A DNA stretch of 64,000 nt, taken from assembly GCF_020283565.1 (NCBI RefSeq), contig NC_060061.1, positions 38,973,362 through 39,037,361 on the forward strand, written 5' to 3'. The notes below the pieces were generated by a model that was given only the letters and a program-made list of their open reading frames with translations, had not been told where the DNA came from and searched no databases. Position numbers and translations under genes: made by a program. Below are positions 1-11,887 of this stretch, piece after piece. Source of the DNA: Trifolium pratense. Taxonomy: Eukaryota; Streptophyta; Magnoliopsida; Fabales; Fabaceae. The stretch's first letter is position 1, and every line of letters begins with the position of its first letter.

Positions 1-780
1 TATAACTCCTAGTTCAACTTGCAAATGCCAATATTTCTAGGATGATCTGTCTTTCACTCGAGTTTGAACTTGTAGTTTTGTAGTTGAGAATTCATTAGAA
101 TGTGATTCCCGGAAAATATCTCCCAATTTGATAAGAGCAACACAAAGAGCTTATTTAATATAGGGTCCATATCAAATGCATTTAGATTTTTTTTTTTTTT
201 AATTTGGTATCATTCTAGACAGTTTCACCACACTTTTTTTTATTATTATTATTTATTGATAAGCCAGTTTCAACACACTTGATTTAACATCTTTTTTTCA
301 TGGCTAGAATATTCACCATCAAAAGATACAACATATTGTTTACCATGTTATCTTTTTAACAAAAAATCAAGTGAATGTCACGGATCATGTGTCTTCATTT
401 CTACAATCGGAAGAAAGTTAAGAATGAAAAACAATGTTCCTTCTTAAACACATAAGGAAGGATCTTTGTTTACCCCATAACAATGCAATCTTTTCAAAAT
501 TTGTTGAAACAAGATGCAAGACATATTAAAAATGTTATTCAAGTGCAAAGTTTGTGTCAAAATATGATTAATTGACTACGTTTTAAGACTTCAATTGACA
601 TTGTTCGTTGGTTAATATTACAAATTTAATCAACTAACTTTTTTTTTTAACTTCAAAAGCCTTATAAATATATATAGGAAATGTGAAAAAAGTACAAGTG
701 ATACTAAATCCATCAAAATAAATGAAGTACAAGTAGTACTTGCAACACCCTAATCCAAGACTAACCAAACTATTTAAGTA
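1..780. other. AT-rich intergenic DNA, nothing recognised
   Basis: No long reading frame, splice-bounded exon or terminal repeat could be recognised here. There are only short homopolymer T runs (about 187-200 and 234-250). Confidence 0.5.
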
Positions 781-814
781 GACAATCCATCAGATAAGAA
801 AACCACTCATTGAA

Positions 815-1345
815 ATTTTGTGTACATTTAAAACTCTATTATCCAAAAATTCCTAATTTTTAAATAGTTCAATACCTCGTACACAATACAAAAAATGATA
901 AAAGAACTAAATGGAAAAACAAAGAGGGCGACAATAATAGATCATATATGAGATAATTAGAAATTAAAATTGATTTAGAATATATATTAGAATATATTTC
1001 ACACATCTTTCATCAACATATTATAAGCTTGTAAAATGTAACGTTTATCTTCTATAAAGATGAATGTAAATGTAAACAACAAAGCGAAGAATATGTAATA
1101 TTGAAAGAGAATGAAAGAAGGAAAAAATCAAATTCCATCTTAATAGTTGTTCGATGTGTTTTGATTACCGAGAGATAGAACTTTAGAAACCCGCATCCAC
1201 CCATATGCAACCGTCCATGCATAATTTATTGGAATTGTTAACCCCAGACCCAACCCGCGTCCAACCAGACGTTTCAATGTATTGTCGATTAAATCGATTT
1301 CGAGTTGGATCACGACTCCGTACTCCGCCTGGTTAATAAACCCTC
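815..1345. repeat. Dispersed or duplicated segment, copy 1
   Basis: This stretch is closely matched by the flanks of 7765-11812. Shared stretches include the run around 860-1140 (matching about 8405-8660) and the run around 1210-1345 (matching about 11675-11810). This copy lacks the two insertions found in the second copy, so it acts as the empty-site reference. No coding sense was seen. Confidence 0.75.
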
Positions 1346-1992
1346 AAAAGAGTGGCAAACTGTTGCATCAATACATAATCTAGTCTTCATAACTTGTTTA
1401 ACTTCATTGCTTCTTAGAGTTTTCAGAACTTACTTTCATAAAAAAATTTACTGATATTATGAAAGATTACAAAAATTGTTTTTGTGATCTTGCACATTTC
1501 AGAATAAAAATTAGTACTACCAATTGTGCATTTAATACTTTTGTTATCATCAAAACTTTTAATATAAGGTAGGGATTTTAGAACCATTTTTATTCCAACA
1601 CAGTATTCTCACCTCCCTGAACAAAATTTAGGTCTTTTTGTATTTAATTATCTTCCGTCACAAGTACATGAAGACTGTCGTCAGTCATATCCTCGGGCGA
1701 AAGGTAATTAAATAGGGGCAACTGTCATATCCTAAATTTTGTCGACCTTATTTACCCGGTCATTTAAACTTTTTCGTAACACGAGATTTTTTCCTTCGCA
1801 GCAATGTTTGCACATTTTGTTTTCGTCTGAGTCAAAGTCAACTGTGTTGGCTATTTGGTCGAAAGTTTTTGTCATTTTTCTTATTTTTAGTTGAATTGTT
1901 TTTTTTTCAACTTTCTCATTCTATAAATAACATAATCCATACTTTCATTCTCACTCACAACTCTCATCAAACTCTCCGACCTACTAGCCAAA

Positions 1993-2313
1993 ATGGTTGA
2001 TATGTTGCATCTTGTTAATCTAGTGCATCGTGCCATCGTGGGCCACATGAGTGGAGTCGAGCACAAGCAGCTGCCCTTTGGTACCATCTTGCATTAGGAG
2101 ATGTAGATCGGAAGAACCACCATGTTAGCTTCCAAACTAGCAGTGGTCGAAGGACAGAAATTCACCACATTTTCTATCTTAGAATTGGACCACCTGAGTG
2201 GGGAATTATTTTTGAAGTGAGAGATGCGTTTAGCAATCAAGGGATACAAATACAGTTATTGGGTTTTCTTTATCTTTTACTTGTTTATACTTGTTTTTAT
2301 TTTATCTTTTAGG
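1993..2313 (+). pseudogene. Exon-like remnant, unknown family, copy 1
   Basis: In the frame starting at 2049 the sequence reads RAQAAALWYHLALGDV, then IHHIFYLRIG and IIFEVRDAF, and stays open to about 2310. The same pattern (WY..LG.V, H..YL..G, I.EVRD) recurs in the frame at 3132-3416, so the two are diverged duplicates. Upstream, ATG 1993 is in a different frame (MVDMLHLVNLVHR), which resembles the upstream part of the second copy. This suggests a frameshift or a missed splice. A TATA-like run at 1921-1928 lies about 65 bp upstream. I do not recognise the family. Confidence 0.35.
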
Positions 2314-3131
2314 TTTTTATGTTTTGTGTTCATAAATGTTATTGGAACTACCAATTTGGAGACAACTACTTGACAACGAGTGTACTTTTGTCATTTCAAA
2401 TTAACCTTTCTTCTTCACCTTCATCATTATTCTTGCGTTTATCTTCCATGCTACTGTCGCTCTTAAATCTCCGGCCACCACCGTCGTCGCCGTCACCTCT
2501 CTCTATTGTTTAATATATCTCTCTCATCAGATCTGAGTATTTTTAAACCACGTCGTCTCTGTTCTTCTTCAACGTGGTCGTGGTCGTCATTATTTTCTGA
2601 CCACCATCATAACCGCTGCGACCTATTTCTTTACTCGTTCTCCAAATTTGGAGTCTTTTCCGACCACTGTTGTAACATCCATTGTTGAAGAACGGTGACC
2701 ATGGGGAATAAAGTGGGTGAGAAAGAAAAGGAGATCCAATTATTGAAAAGGAAAAGGGAAAGATGAAAATAATGGAAGATGAATAGTAAGAACGATGGAA
2801 AGAGAAGAGAGAGTGTCATGTCTTTTTTTTTTTAGTATTTGAAAAACTTGTCGTATATTTGTCCAAAATTGTTGTTGCAATACATTTCTGTTTATATTTT
2901 CCCTTTTTATTTATTTTTCTGATTAATTTTCTTTTATGCAGTATAAATCAAGGAAATATGGTTTGTTGTCTGTGTTCTGTAAATGCCAATATCTTACGAG
3001 ATTAAATCATGAATACCCCAGTTATTTGGGGTGTGGATGGTTTGTTACCAATTTTTGAATAGACGGCCGAACAAGAGGGTGATAATTTTATATATAAAAT
3101 TAGAGATCCATTCGGTTTCAAGTGGATAATA

Positions 3132-3416
3132 ATGTCAACTGAGCTATTATCCGATCAAGTATTTCAATGGCAAAATGATCCTTTCGCACAAGAAATGATG
3201 ATTTATTCGGCTCATCTAATCTATCTCATAGATAGGCCACGAGCTACCCAAGCATCTACATGGTACCAACAAGTGCTTGGTTGCGTCGTTGTGCACGACT
3301 TACCTTTTACCCTTATTGGAATCAATGGTAATGTTGCCATAGACCATGCTCACTATTTGAGCTTAGGGTATGGAAACAGGCGTGTTATACTTGAGATTAG
3401 AGATCGACAACTGTAA
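3132..3416 (+). CDS. Exon-like open frame, unknown family, copy 2
   Basis: This is a 94-codon frame from ATG 3132. It could be an exon rather than a whole gene, because a good splice donor (GTAAGT at 3413) overlaps its end. It contains STWYQQVLGCV, HAHYLSLGYG and VILEIRD, which line up with the degenerate copy at about 2049-2240 at roughly one third identity. That conservation across two copies argues it once coded for protein. No signal peptide, membrane segment or known catalytic motif is visible. It may be a fragment of a decayed gene; the downstream partner exon was not found. Confidence 0.3.
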   Translation: MSTELLSDQVFQWQNDPFAQEMMIYSAHLIYLIDRPRATQASTWYQQVLGCVVVHDLPFTLIGINGNVAIDHAHYLSLGYGNRRVILEIRDRQL

Positions 3417-4370
3417 GTTCTATATATTTTCATTCATTAAAAAGTGTCGATGACATTCATTTCGAAATAATTGTTTTTTGTTAAAGTGACATTTATTTTG
3501 AACAATTTTTAATTATTTGTTTAATTTTTTATTATTTGTTTCAACTTCTATTTCTTTTATGGCGTGGGCACAACATATTGCGACAATTTTGCAATAGCCA
3601 CACAAACTGCCGCAAACAATTTCGCGTCGGTTAAAACCGTCGAAAAATATAACAATAAAATTGAAAAAATTGAACCCTTTCGCGGTGGTTTTAAACCGTC
3701 ACTATTGCATTTAAATTTAAATTTTGTTTTACCGGCCATTTGAAACCACCACGATCTCTATTTTTTTAAAATAAAAATAAAAATCTTTCTATCCATTTTT
3801 TTGCTGAAACTGTTTTTGCAATTAATTGTTCTTTACCTTTTTCTTTCTACTTAATGACTAATGTTCACTCATTTGTTAGTTTGTTTAGTGATGATTGATG
3901 CTTAGTAAAGAGGACCATAGTTAAATCATCCACAACTAACCGCTTGATGTCAGAACTAACCGCTGAATCAGATTAAATTGGTGGTGAAAGGCAAAAAAAC
4001 AATTACTATTGTTCACCACAAAACTACTAAATTTAAGTCAAAACAAAATTTTCATCCATTCATAAACAAGGTCTTGTCTTGTAGTAAAATTATAAGTTGT
4101 CATTGAGATAAAATAAAGATAGCCAAATATACCTAAACACAACAAAAGTTCAACACATTACACATCATGTGTTTAATCAGCCAAAATACATACCAACACA
4201 TTATGTCTAATCAAACATAAACTATAAATGATTTGTATGATAAAAACTTCCAATTCAATGATGTATTTTATACAATTTATATCGGTTAAAACGTTAATTG
4301 TTGGTTGGTTAAAATAATTGTTTATAAACAAACTTTTTAGTTAAAATAATTGTTTATACCGTCACTATTG
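3417..4370. other. Intergenic, repeat-derived
   Basis: The part at 3541-3760 has repeated CCGTCG/CGGTGGTTTTAAACCGTC motifs of the type seen in CACTA-element subterminal regions, and an ACCGTCACTATTGCA string recurs near 3700 and 4355. No complete element boundary was seen, and no gene. Confidence 0.35.
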
Positions 4371-4996
4371 CACGAGTCTTTTTTTTTTTTATAGTTAAAA
4401 CAAACTTTTTTACCCAAGCGCGGTCAAAACTTTTTTTAATAATTAAAATCAACCAACCAACGATTTAGTGGTTAAGGAAAGGGAAAAGCTAACGTGTTCC
4501 TGAAGCGTCTGGAAAAATGCGTGGGCGTAAAACACTCGCTTAGACAGTAAAGTCGCCACCGAACTTTATTTATTCCTGAAGGAAAAGGAAAATATCGATA
4601 AAACCTTGGAAGAAATGGGAAGATGGTCGTCGCAACCATTTCCGGGTTCGGGAGTCGATTATGTGAGGGAAAGGTATTAGCACCCCTCACATCCATTGTA
4701 CTCAACGGGAACCTTCTCGTTAATTTTAGGGTTAAAAGTGTTTTAATTTATTTGGCTGCTTTTTATTAATTATCGGGGTTATTTACAAGAGGGGGAAAAA
4801 GTTAGTTTTTTATTAGTGTGCTTGACAAGATGTCGAATCTTGCTCCTATGTATTCCCGGGTGCGATGGGAAGCTCAAAGCTACACGTAGTTCTTTGTAGA
4901 AAATAATTGTTGGTTGGTTGATTTTAATTATTAAAAAAAGTTTTGACCGTGCTTGGGTAAAAAAGTTTGTTTTAACTAAAAAAAAAGACTCGTGCC
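4371..4996. repeat. Inverted repeat straddling an LTR border
   Basis: The arm at about 4371-4462 (GAGTC, T-run, GTTTAAC-like, ACCCAAGCGCGGTCAAAAC, AACCAACCAACGA) is matched in reverse complement by about 4903-4996. One arm lies outside the solo LTR called at 4501-6424 and one lies inside it. A simple insertion does not explain that. Confidence 0.65.
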
Positions 4997-5088
4997 TGAA
5001 AGATGGTACCCGTTTGAGAAAAAAAAGATTGAGCGTGCATGGCCGCGAAAAAAGTGAAGTTTGATGAGTCGAAATTGATTTTAAGTTA

Positions 5089-5330
5089 TGGATGACAAAC
5101 AACCGATAGGCAAGGCGCATGGCCAGCGTTAGGTCATTTGAGGTATGAGCGGATGTACATCCGCCGGTCCCCTTTTCAATCCAATTTTATTTATTAATTT
5201 CTATTTGTGGAAGATAAACAATCGGTAGGCAAGGCGCGCAGCCAGCGTTCAGTCATTCGAGGATGAGCGGATGTACATCCGCCGGTTCCGTTTTAATCCA
5301 ATTTTATTTATTAATTTCTATTTGATCTTT
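5089..5330. repeat. Tandem pair, about 120 bp, with a perfect palindrome
   Basis: Two adjacent near-identical units (about 5089-5207 and 5208-5330) inside the solo LTR. Each holds the 16-bp perfect palindrome GCGGATGTACATCCGC and ends with the same AATTTTATTTATTAATTTC tail. Confidence 0.8.
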
Positions 5331-6267
5331 GCTTAAAAAATATTAAAATATACATGTTGATGTACTGAGTAGTATGACAACAATATAAAAAATACAAGAA
5401 ATATTTGTACAAACCATGATGCTCGTAAATTTGTTCTCAGAGAGCAATAAAAGGTGGCGAAACACATATAGCCTTAAATTCAATAAGAGGATCAACAAAA
5501 GTTGTGTTTTGTTGCTTTTCAACGTGAACATACATCAATTCAATTTTAACCATGACAATTCTCTATACACTTAACACCTACTCTACTCATATGAATAACA
5601 TGTTATATACACACCCTATAAGCCAAAGATATTATGACAAGTGTAGATTGAAATCATCAAATAATAATAACAAAATAAGGGCAATAAAAAACAAATTGGC
5701 TTTTGCAAAGGAATAAGAGACAAGAATTGTGTACCGTTCTTCTTTCTCGGCTTCCTTTTTTTCTCTGAAATTTTTCTATGATTCTTTTCACCTTTTCTTC
5801 TTTCAATGTTGCCTGCCGTTTTCTTTAGTTCTCTCGGCTCAGATTTTGGTGGAGCCGAAAGTGAAAAACAGGGGGGGGGGCGCAACAATTGTGCTGTTCT
5901 TTTTCAGTATTATTTTTTGTTCTATTTATCCTCTAATTTCTGCCTCAAATCTTTTGTAGTTTGGTTCTCTCTCTGTTTTTGCCTGTAATCTCCTCCTCCT
6001 CGTATGTTTTTTCTCTCTGTGATTTATATCCAAGAAATGTTCGGAATGGAATTTAATTGTATGAATTCAATGAGGTTTATGGATGCATCGAATCAAATCA
6101 TATGAATTGAATTGGGTTTATGGTGATTTATGAATGAATGAGAATTTTCCTTTGTTGGATGATTCATGCATGTACCTTAGTCGTTAGTGTTACCCTTATC
6201 TCTTTTGATTTTTTGTTTTTTTAAAAACTAATAAAAAATAAAATGAAATAAAACAAAATAAAATGAA

Positions 6268-6360
6268 AAAAAGGACACTAGTGAGATTCGAACTCGTGAC
6301 CTTACACCCACAAGTTCTCAAACTCTCTTCTCACTACCAAATTGACTAACTTGCATATTC
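6268..6360 (-). mobile_element. tRNA-derived SINE-like stretch inside the LTR
   Basis: On the minus strand there is a box A-like TTAGTCAATTTGG followed by a box B-like GAGTTCGAATCTC, about 60 bp apart. The A-rich tract lies at about 6225-6270 (T-rich on the minus strand). No target duplication was found, so it may be part of the LTR itself. Confidence 0.35.
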
Positions 6361-6429
6361 AAAAAAAAAACTGCGATGCAAAACCCTATGTGATAAAAGA
6401 GTGGCCAAAATTTAGGGTACGACAGTTCC

Positions 6430-7764
6430 CTTAGGGCATATGTTAGCTAGTGATTCAAAAAAGAAAATATTTTATTATAATTCAGGCATCTAATTCTCTT
6501 TTTAAAGAAAATATTTCTACTTTTAGATTCTTAACAAATGTCCTTAGGGCACATATTAACAAATGAAAAGAAATGAGGTCAACTGACCCCAATTGGCCAA
6601 TTAAATGTGTGTATTATATAATAATTCATCCATGTATGGATATGGATTGAGTGCAGTCAATGACAGTGACTGCATGCAGTCAAATCTTCAGATTTTAAAG
6701 TTAAAATATTTATATTTTAAAAAACTAAAACTGCACTAAAATCTGAACCGTCTTATTTTCTTCAAACGATTTAGAGCAGCTGACTGTAGCTTGACTGCAC
6801 CATGACTGACTGCTCTGAATCCATTTCCGTGTGCCTTAATTCCTTTTCTTTTTGTCAAGATGTCCGCATTAATTCTATTCTATTAAAAAAACGTGTAATC
6901 ATAATCCATACTAAAGTTAGTTCAAGTTCATGTATTAATTTGTGTAATTTTCCTTCGTTCCATCATACCAAACGCAGCCTTAGTAGTGTTATGATTATGA
7001 ACAATCTAACTTTTATATTTCACAAGTGGGAATTATTTTTAAGAAAAAATCAAGTGCAAATATATCTTTAGAAAAATATCAAAGACTACAATCAATTGGT
7101 GGAATTATATGTTGTATAATTTTTAAGAAAAATCCCTATTATAGTGAAACCTTTCTTACGACTATCCCACGAATGACGTGGCACACTCCACTCTACATAT
7201 CATGAAGTCAAGTCCTTTTGAGAACCAATAAAGACAACATTTCTGATGAACACATCCAAACACCGACAAAGCCAAAAAAAAAATCAAGGATCGCAAAATC
7301 GAATCCATGCTTCTTAACCAAACCAACGACCAACAAACTTGATCCAAGTGTAAACTGAAACACAAACCATCACTCACCAACTCGAAGGAGACGAAGTTGG
7401 AAGAAACTGGCCCTTACAAGTGAAGAAGCAAAATCAAACAACATCATTGACAACAAATAGTCACCAAAAAATACATCAAAGATGAAGTAACACGGGTGAA
7501 GATTGAAGCTAGCAACACAACCACAACAAAACGTAGATGATGGCTTCAAACACCATCAAAAATCAACCACCGCAGTAGAATTGCCGGTTGTTATTAGTAG
7601 GCCTAATCATCGATCAGTTTCGGTTAGATTGGGCTAAAAATCACCAAACTGGCAAAAATCGCAGCAATTTAATTTGGATTCAATTCCGACCATCTTCATT
7701 TTCGATTTGTTCGGTTGTCGGATCATATGAGTGACAAGTAGATGGGGTCGACTATTACTGGTTA
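6430..7764. other. Intergenic, nothing recognised
   Basis: No supported exon or bounded repeat. Short open frames here lack family motifs and splice context. Confidence 0.4.
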
Positions 7765-7816
7765 GATTGAAATTTTGTGTACAGTTAACTCCATTATCAA
7801 AATTCCTAATTTTTAA

Positions 7817-8398
7817 GGAAAATGATTAGTGGCACGACAATATTTGTCGTCAAAAACTCACGACGCGTCCATGTTTTTCCATATAATTTTTCTCTCTTAT
7901 TTTATATAGCCAGAATGATTGATTTAATTTGTATTGCATTTTTAATGTAAAATTAATATCACAAACATACTTCATCCGTGTCAAAATACAAGTAAAAATG
8001 GGTCAAAAAAAAAACTAGATGTATTTGATTAAAAATTTGGACCAAATATATTTATTTTTGTTGACCTACTTTTACTTATATTTTAGTTCGGAGGAGTATA
8101 TAACATTGAAAAAAAATAATATCACAAACATATATCTTCATATAGTGGCAATCCAGATCAATTATAACAATTGTTAGAAAATTGACATTTGGCTTGGAAC
8201 ATATATATACGTGTAACTTTTTAAGTTAAAGTGTATGGCATTGGTAGTACGCAATGAGTTATACTGTGTGCTTACTTCTTTGTTTAATTAGTTTGATTTA
8301 TTCTTGAAACGGATAACTATAGATATGAAGTTGATTTATGAGAAAATTAATGGTCGTGTAAATTCGACGAGAAGAGCGTCGTGCTATATAGCACGATT
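7817..8398. mobile_element. 582-bp insertion, possible Mutator-like element
   Basis: It is absent from the matching position in the copy at about 865. It is flanked by 10-bp direct repeats with one mismatch, TAATTTTTAA (7807-7816) and TAAATTTTAA (8399-8408). The ends share an AGYGGCACGAC / ATAGCACGAC-like inverted motif but no long terminal inverted repeat. A Stowaway element is nested in it. Confidence 0.5.
7970..8096. mobile_element. Stowaway MITE (Tc1/mariner)
   Basis: 127 bp with terminal inverted repeats beginning CTTCATCCG and ending CGGAGGAG, flanked by TA dinucleotides at 7968-7969 and 8097-8098. The subterminal parts (AAAATACAAGTAAAAA and TTTTACTTATATTTT) are complementary. Confidence 0.75.
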
Positions 8399-8746
8399 TA
8401 AATTTTAAACAGTTCAATACCTCGTACACTATATAACAAATGATAAAAGAACAAAATGAAAAAACAAAGAGGGCGACAATAATAGATCAGATATAAGATA
8501 ATTAGAAATTAAAATCGATTTAGAATACATATTAAAATATATTTCACACATCTTTCATCAACATATTATAAGCTAGTAAAATGTAACGTTTCTCTTCTAT
8601 AAAGATGGATGTAGCGAAGAATATACAATATTGAAAGAGAATGAAAGAAGGAAAAAAAAAATTTAATTTCCATTTTAATAGTTGTTCGACGTGTTTCGAT
8701 TACCAAGAGATAGAACTTTAGAAACCCGCATCCACCCATATGAAAC

Positions 8747-11670
8747 TGTCATACCCCCATTTTTGACCTAAAATCCCACCACATATTCTCACGCATCATT
8801 AATAAAATAATAATAAAATACAAGATATCTTGTTGTGCTTGCCTCTTTGGTAAGACATGGTTTTGAATCAAGAAAGTCAAGAAAAGGTTCCAAAAATTAA
8901 AGACTAGGGTTTTGAAATTTTTCTAAGTATAGAAAATTTCATGTTCATGGAGCCAACTTATCAAGATCATGTCTTCTTCCTCAAGTATCATAAATTTGCA
9001 AATAAGGACTCTTTGGAAAACTCTCATGGCATATTGAAATGTGGTAAAAAGATTGGAAGTCAAAAGGATATTTAAAATGTGGATGAGCAAAGTTGATTCT
9101 CAAAGTTGTTGAAAATCTCAACACTTGGAAATTTTTTCCAAGTGTTTTGACCTTATCAAGTGCATATTGTTTCAAGCTTATAACTTCCAATCCAAGCAAC
9201 CATTTTGAGCAAACAAGAGCTTCATTTCAAGATTTCATATGATACTACATCATGGTGAATAGTTTGGATTAATAAGAATTCCTCAATGTCTTATAACAAC
9301 AAGGAAACATGAGATGTCAAATTGTAAAAACTGTCAAAAATACTTAGAATTTTTTCTAAGTGTCAAACAGCTTAAACTTTGAATTTTGGTGGCCAGTTTT
9401 CTCTATGATCCCAATGTATTCAGGACAAGAGATCAAAATAAAAGTTGTAGAGGCGGATGCCATCTTTCCAATGCAACCAAGATCATGAATTTTTATTTCT
9501 TGAGAACCAAGTTTCGAAGGGGAGAAGTGACCATGTTAGAGCTGATTTATGGGTCAAAAAACCATGTCAAGTTCTTGCTCAAACCAAATCCAAACCTTGT
9601 GATCAGTAATTGAAGGCATATGTTGCTTCTAAATCTCAACAAAACTGATGTTTTACACAGACTTTTAGTGCATTATCCAAGTGTTTGAAGCATTGTCCAA
9701 ATTACATGTCCTTTTTGGAGCACTTTTTGCATAAAGTTCCATTGACATTTTGTAAAGCTTGCTTTTCTCCAACAACTCATGCATTGAGATTTGTTATTGT
9801 TTCCTCTGATCACATTCCATCTCAAAGTTTAGAAGCAACCTCCTAAACTCAAAGAAAGCTTCCCACATTGCCTCCTTGTTCACTCCATCTCATCTTGGAA
9901 CCATGATGCTTTTGAACCACTTTTGTAACTTTGGAGACAAACCAGCATTGAGATGCAACTAGAGTCAATTCCATCAACCTCTTAAGACACATTTAAAGCT
10001 CTATAAAAGCCCCTCAAGCCTCAGAACTCAAACATCCACAAAATTCACTCAAAAACTCCATTACTACACTTTCAAAAATCCTAATTTCGAAACTTGCATT
10101 TCCTCCAAGTTTCTTCCAATTTTTCCATTGAATCATCATCCATACACCATAAATAAACTTCTGTATGCATTTATCATCAACTGTAACACCTCCATTACCA
10201 TCTCCCAATTCCCATTTTTCGCCACTTTCAACTTGAATTGGGTAGAACATTTCAGCAGGTTTCAAGGAAAATTAACTATACCATTACACTACTGGGGATT
10301 CTAGGAAGTTAAATGTATCATTTTCTCATCTCGAAACATCATTTGAAGGGGCATTGGACCTTGCTCCAATAAGTAAGTTTTCGTGACATTGAACTCCATC
10401 ATACATACCTTATTATTGAATGATTCGTGAAGAAAAATGTAGTCCATCATTTGGTAAGTGAAAGCCCTATGCTCATGAGTTCTGATTGTGCTTAAATAAT
10501 ATTTAATTTGTATTTGAAGTTTTAGGGTTCTTACTTTAATTTGAAAAATTCGAATGTTTGAGTAAGGATTGATAAAAGGTAAGTGTATATTCATAATCCT
10601 CATTAAATTCTGAGCAAAATGATATATTCATATGTCAACTTTGGTGAGAAAATGAAGAAACACGATTTTTAACCATTAATTAACCATGGAAGTTGTTGTT
10701 TTGAGCTAAAGGTAATACTTATATCAATTGGTTGGGTAGTTTGTTTTATCAAAAAAAAGTATTTTTTATTATTTTAATTTAATTTTGTCTAAATCTAAGG
10801 GAAGAGATTATCTTGTTGACTTTGTGTCATTTTGTGATTCATGCATGTTTACTTGTTTATCTTTGTTCTTTACTTTAAAAAACACAAAACCCTAAACATT
10901 CAAAAAAACTAATCTTCAAAAAGAATCTTTTTTAAGAAACCTTTTCGTCAAGAGATTTTCAACTCTTTTTCAATAAATGTTTTAACACACTTAAGCATAT
11001 CCAAACATTTTTAAAAAGACTAAAAAAATACAAAAGCTCACTCAAACTTTTTTGCCATTTGGCTTTTGATTTTAAAACTTTTCTCAAAGAGTTTAGACAT
11101 GTGTCATCTATGGTCGAGAACTCAAATTCCCATAACATTTTATTGAAAGATATTGATTCTTTTCCACCTAGGAGAGTTAGTGGCATACTTGTTGATTTTA
11201 TATCCGAGTTGGAGCCCTTCCCTATTGTGAAGCAAAGATCTATCTTCATTATGTTTGTGGTGGATTAAAGGAGTCTTAACTTAAGATGACAATTTGTCTC
11301 TTCTCCTAAAAACAATCAAACAAACCACTTTGTTATTTTTACCTCGAACTACGAGGTTTTGATCCTTCATTGGTACGTAGGCATGAGACTTTCACGTCTT
11401 TCCAAATCATCAAAATTAATAAAAAGATATTTCTTTTCTCATCTCACCAATCATTTACAAGCAAACAATTTTAGCCAAAAACATATATATTACAAGAGGT
11501 TTCTATAGAGTACTATAGATGCTTATGGTGCTAATACATTCCCTTTATATAATCAACCCCCATACCTTGATCTCTTATTGCATTGCTATAAATTAAAGTT
11601 TGGTGGTGACTTCTTATTTTGCGAGTCAAAGTCTAATCAATAGCTTTGATCTCCGAAAATCACCGCGACA
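8747..11670 (+). mobile_element. Solo LTR, 2.9 kb, Ty3/gypsy (Ogre-like)
   Basis: It starts TGTCATACCCCCATTTTTGA and ends ...CACCGCGACA, with a perfect 5-bp target duplication GAAAC at 8742-8746 and 11671-11675. The related segment near 1215 lacks it. Near the 3' end it has CGAACTACGAGGTTTTGATCC and GGTACGTAGGCATGAGAC (about 11344-11390), a hallmark of long legume gypsy LTRs. There is no internal coding region or second LTR, so the element was removed by LTR-LTR recombination. Short open frames inside are not genes. Confidence 0.85.
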
Positions 11671-11887
11671 GAAACCGTCCATGCACACTTTCTTGGAATT
11701 GTTAACCCCAGACCCAACACGCATCCAACCAGACATTTCAATGTATTGTCAATTAAATCGATTTTGAGTTGGATCGCGACTCCATACTCCGCCCTAGTTA
11801 ATAAACCCTAAAAAGGTTAAGAGATGATGTGATCTTGACAGGAGGTGCTCCCCTAAAAGAGATGAGATGCGCCCCCGAAAGAATTAA

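Larger units (their letters stand above)
4501..6424 (-). mobile_element. Solo LTR, Ty3/gypsy (Ogre-like), minus strand
   Basis: Read on the minus strand, it starts TGTCGTACCCTAAATTTTGG and ends ...TTCA, so it is bounded by TG and CA. A 5-bp direct repeat GTTCC flanks it at 4496-4500 and 6425-6429. Internal motifs match long legume gypsy LTRs: AAGAACTACGTG...GGGAATACATAGG (about 4840-4890, minus) and the GGTGCTAATACCTTTCCC region (about 4665-4690, minus). No gag-pol or second LTR is present, so it is read as a solo LTR. The left border is the weaker one, because an inverted-repeat arm crosses it. Confidence 0.6.
7765..11812. repeat. Duplicated segment, copy 2, with two insertions
   Basis: The flanks match 815-1345. 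Relative to that copy it carries extra DNA at 7817-8398 and 8747-11670. The order of matching blocks is conserved. Confidence 0.75.

Noticed and set aside
5616..5988. Overlapping frames on both strands with Lys/Arg- or Phe/Ser-rich products
   Set aside because: Low-complexity translations inside a solo LTR, with no splice context.
10014..10603. Minus-strand frames of 83 and 100 codons
   Set aside because: They lie wholly inside the 2.9-kb solo LTR and have no recognisable domain.
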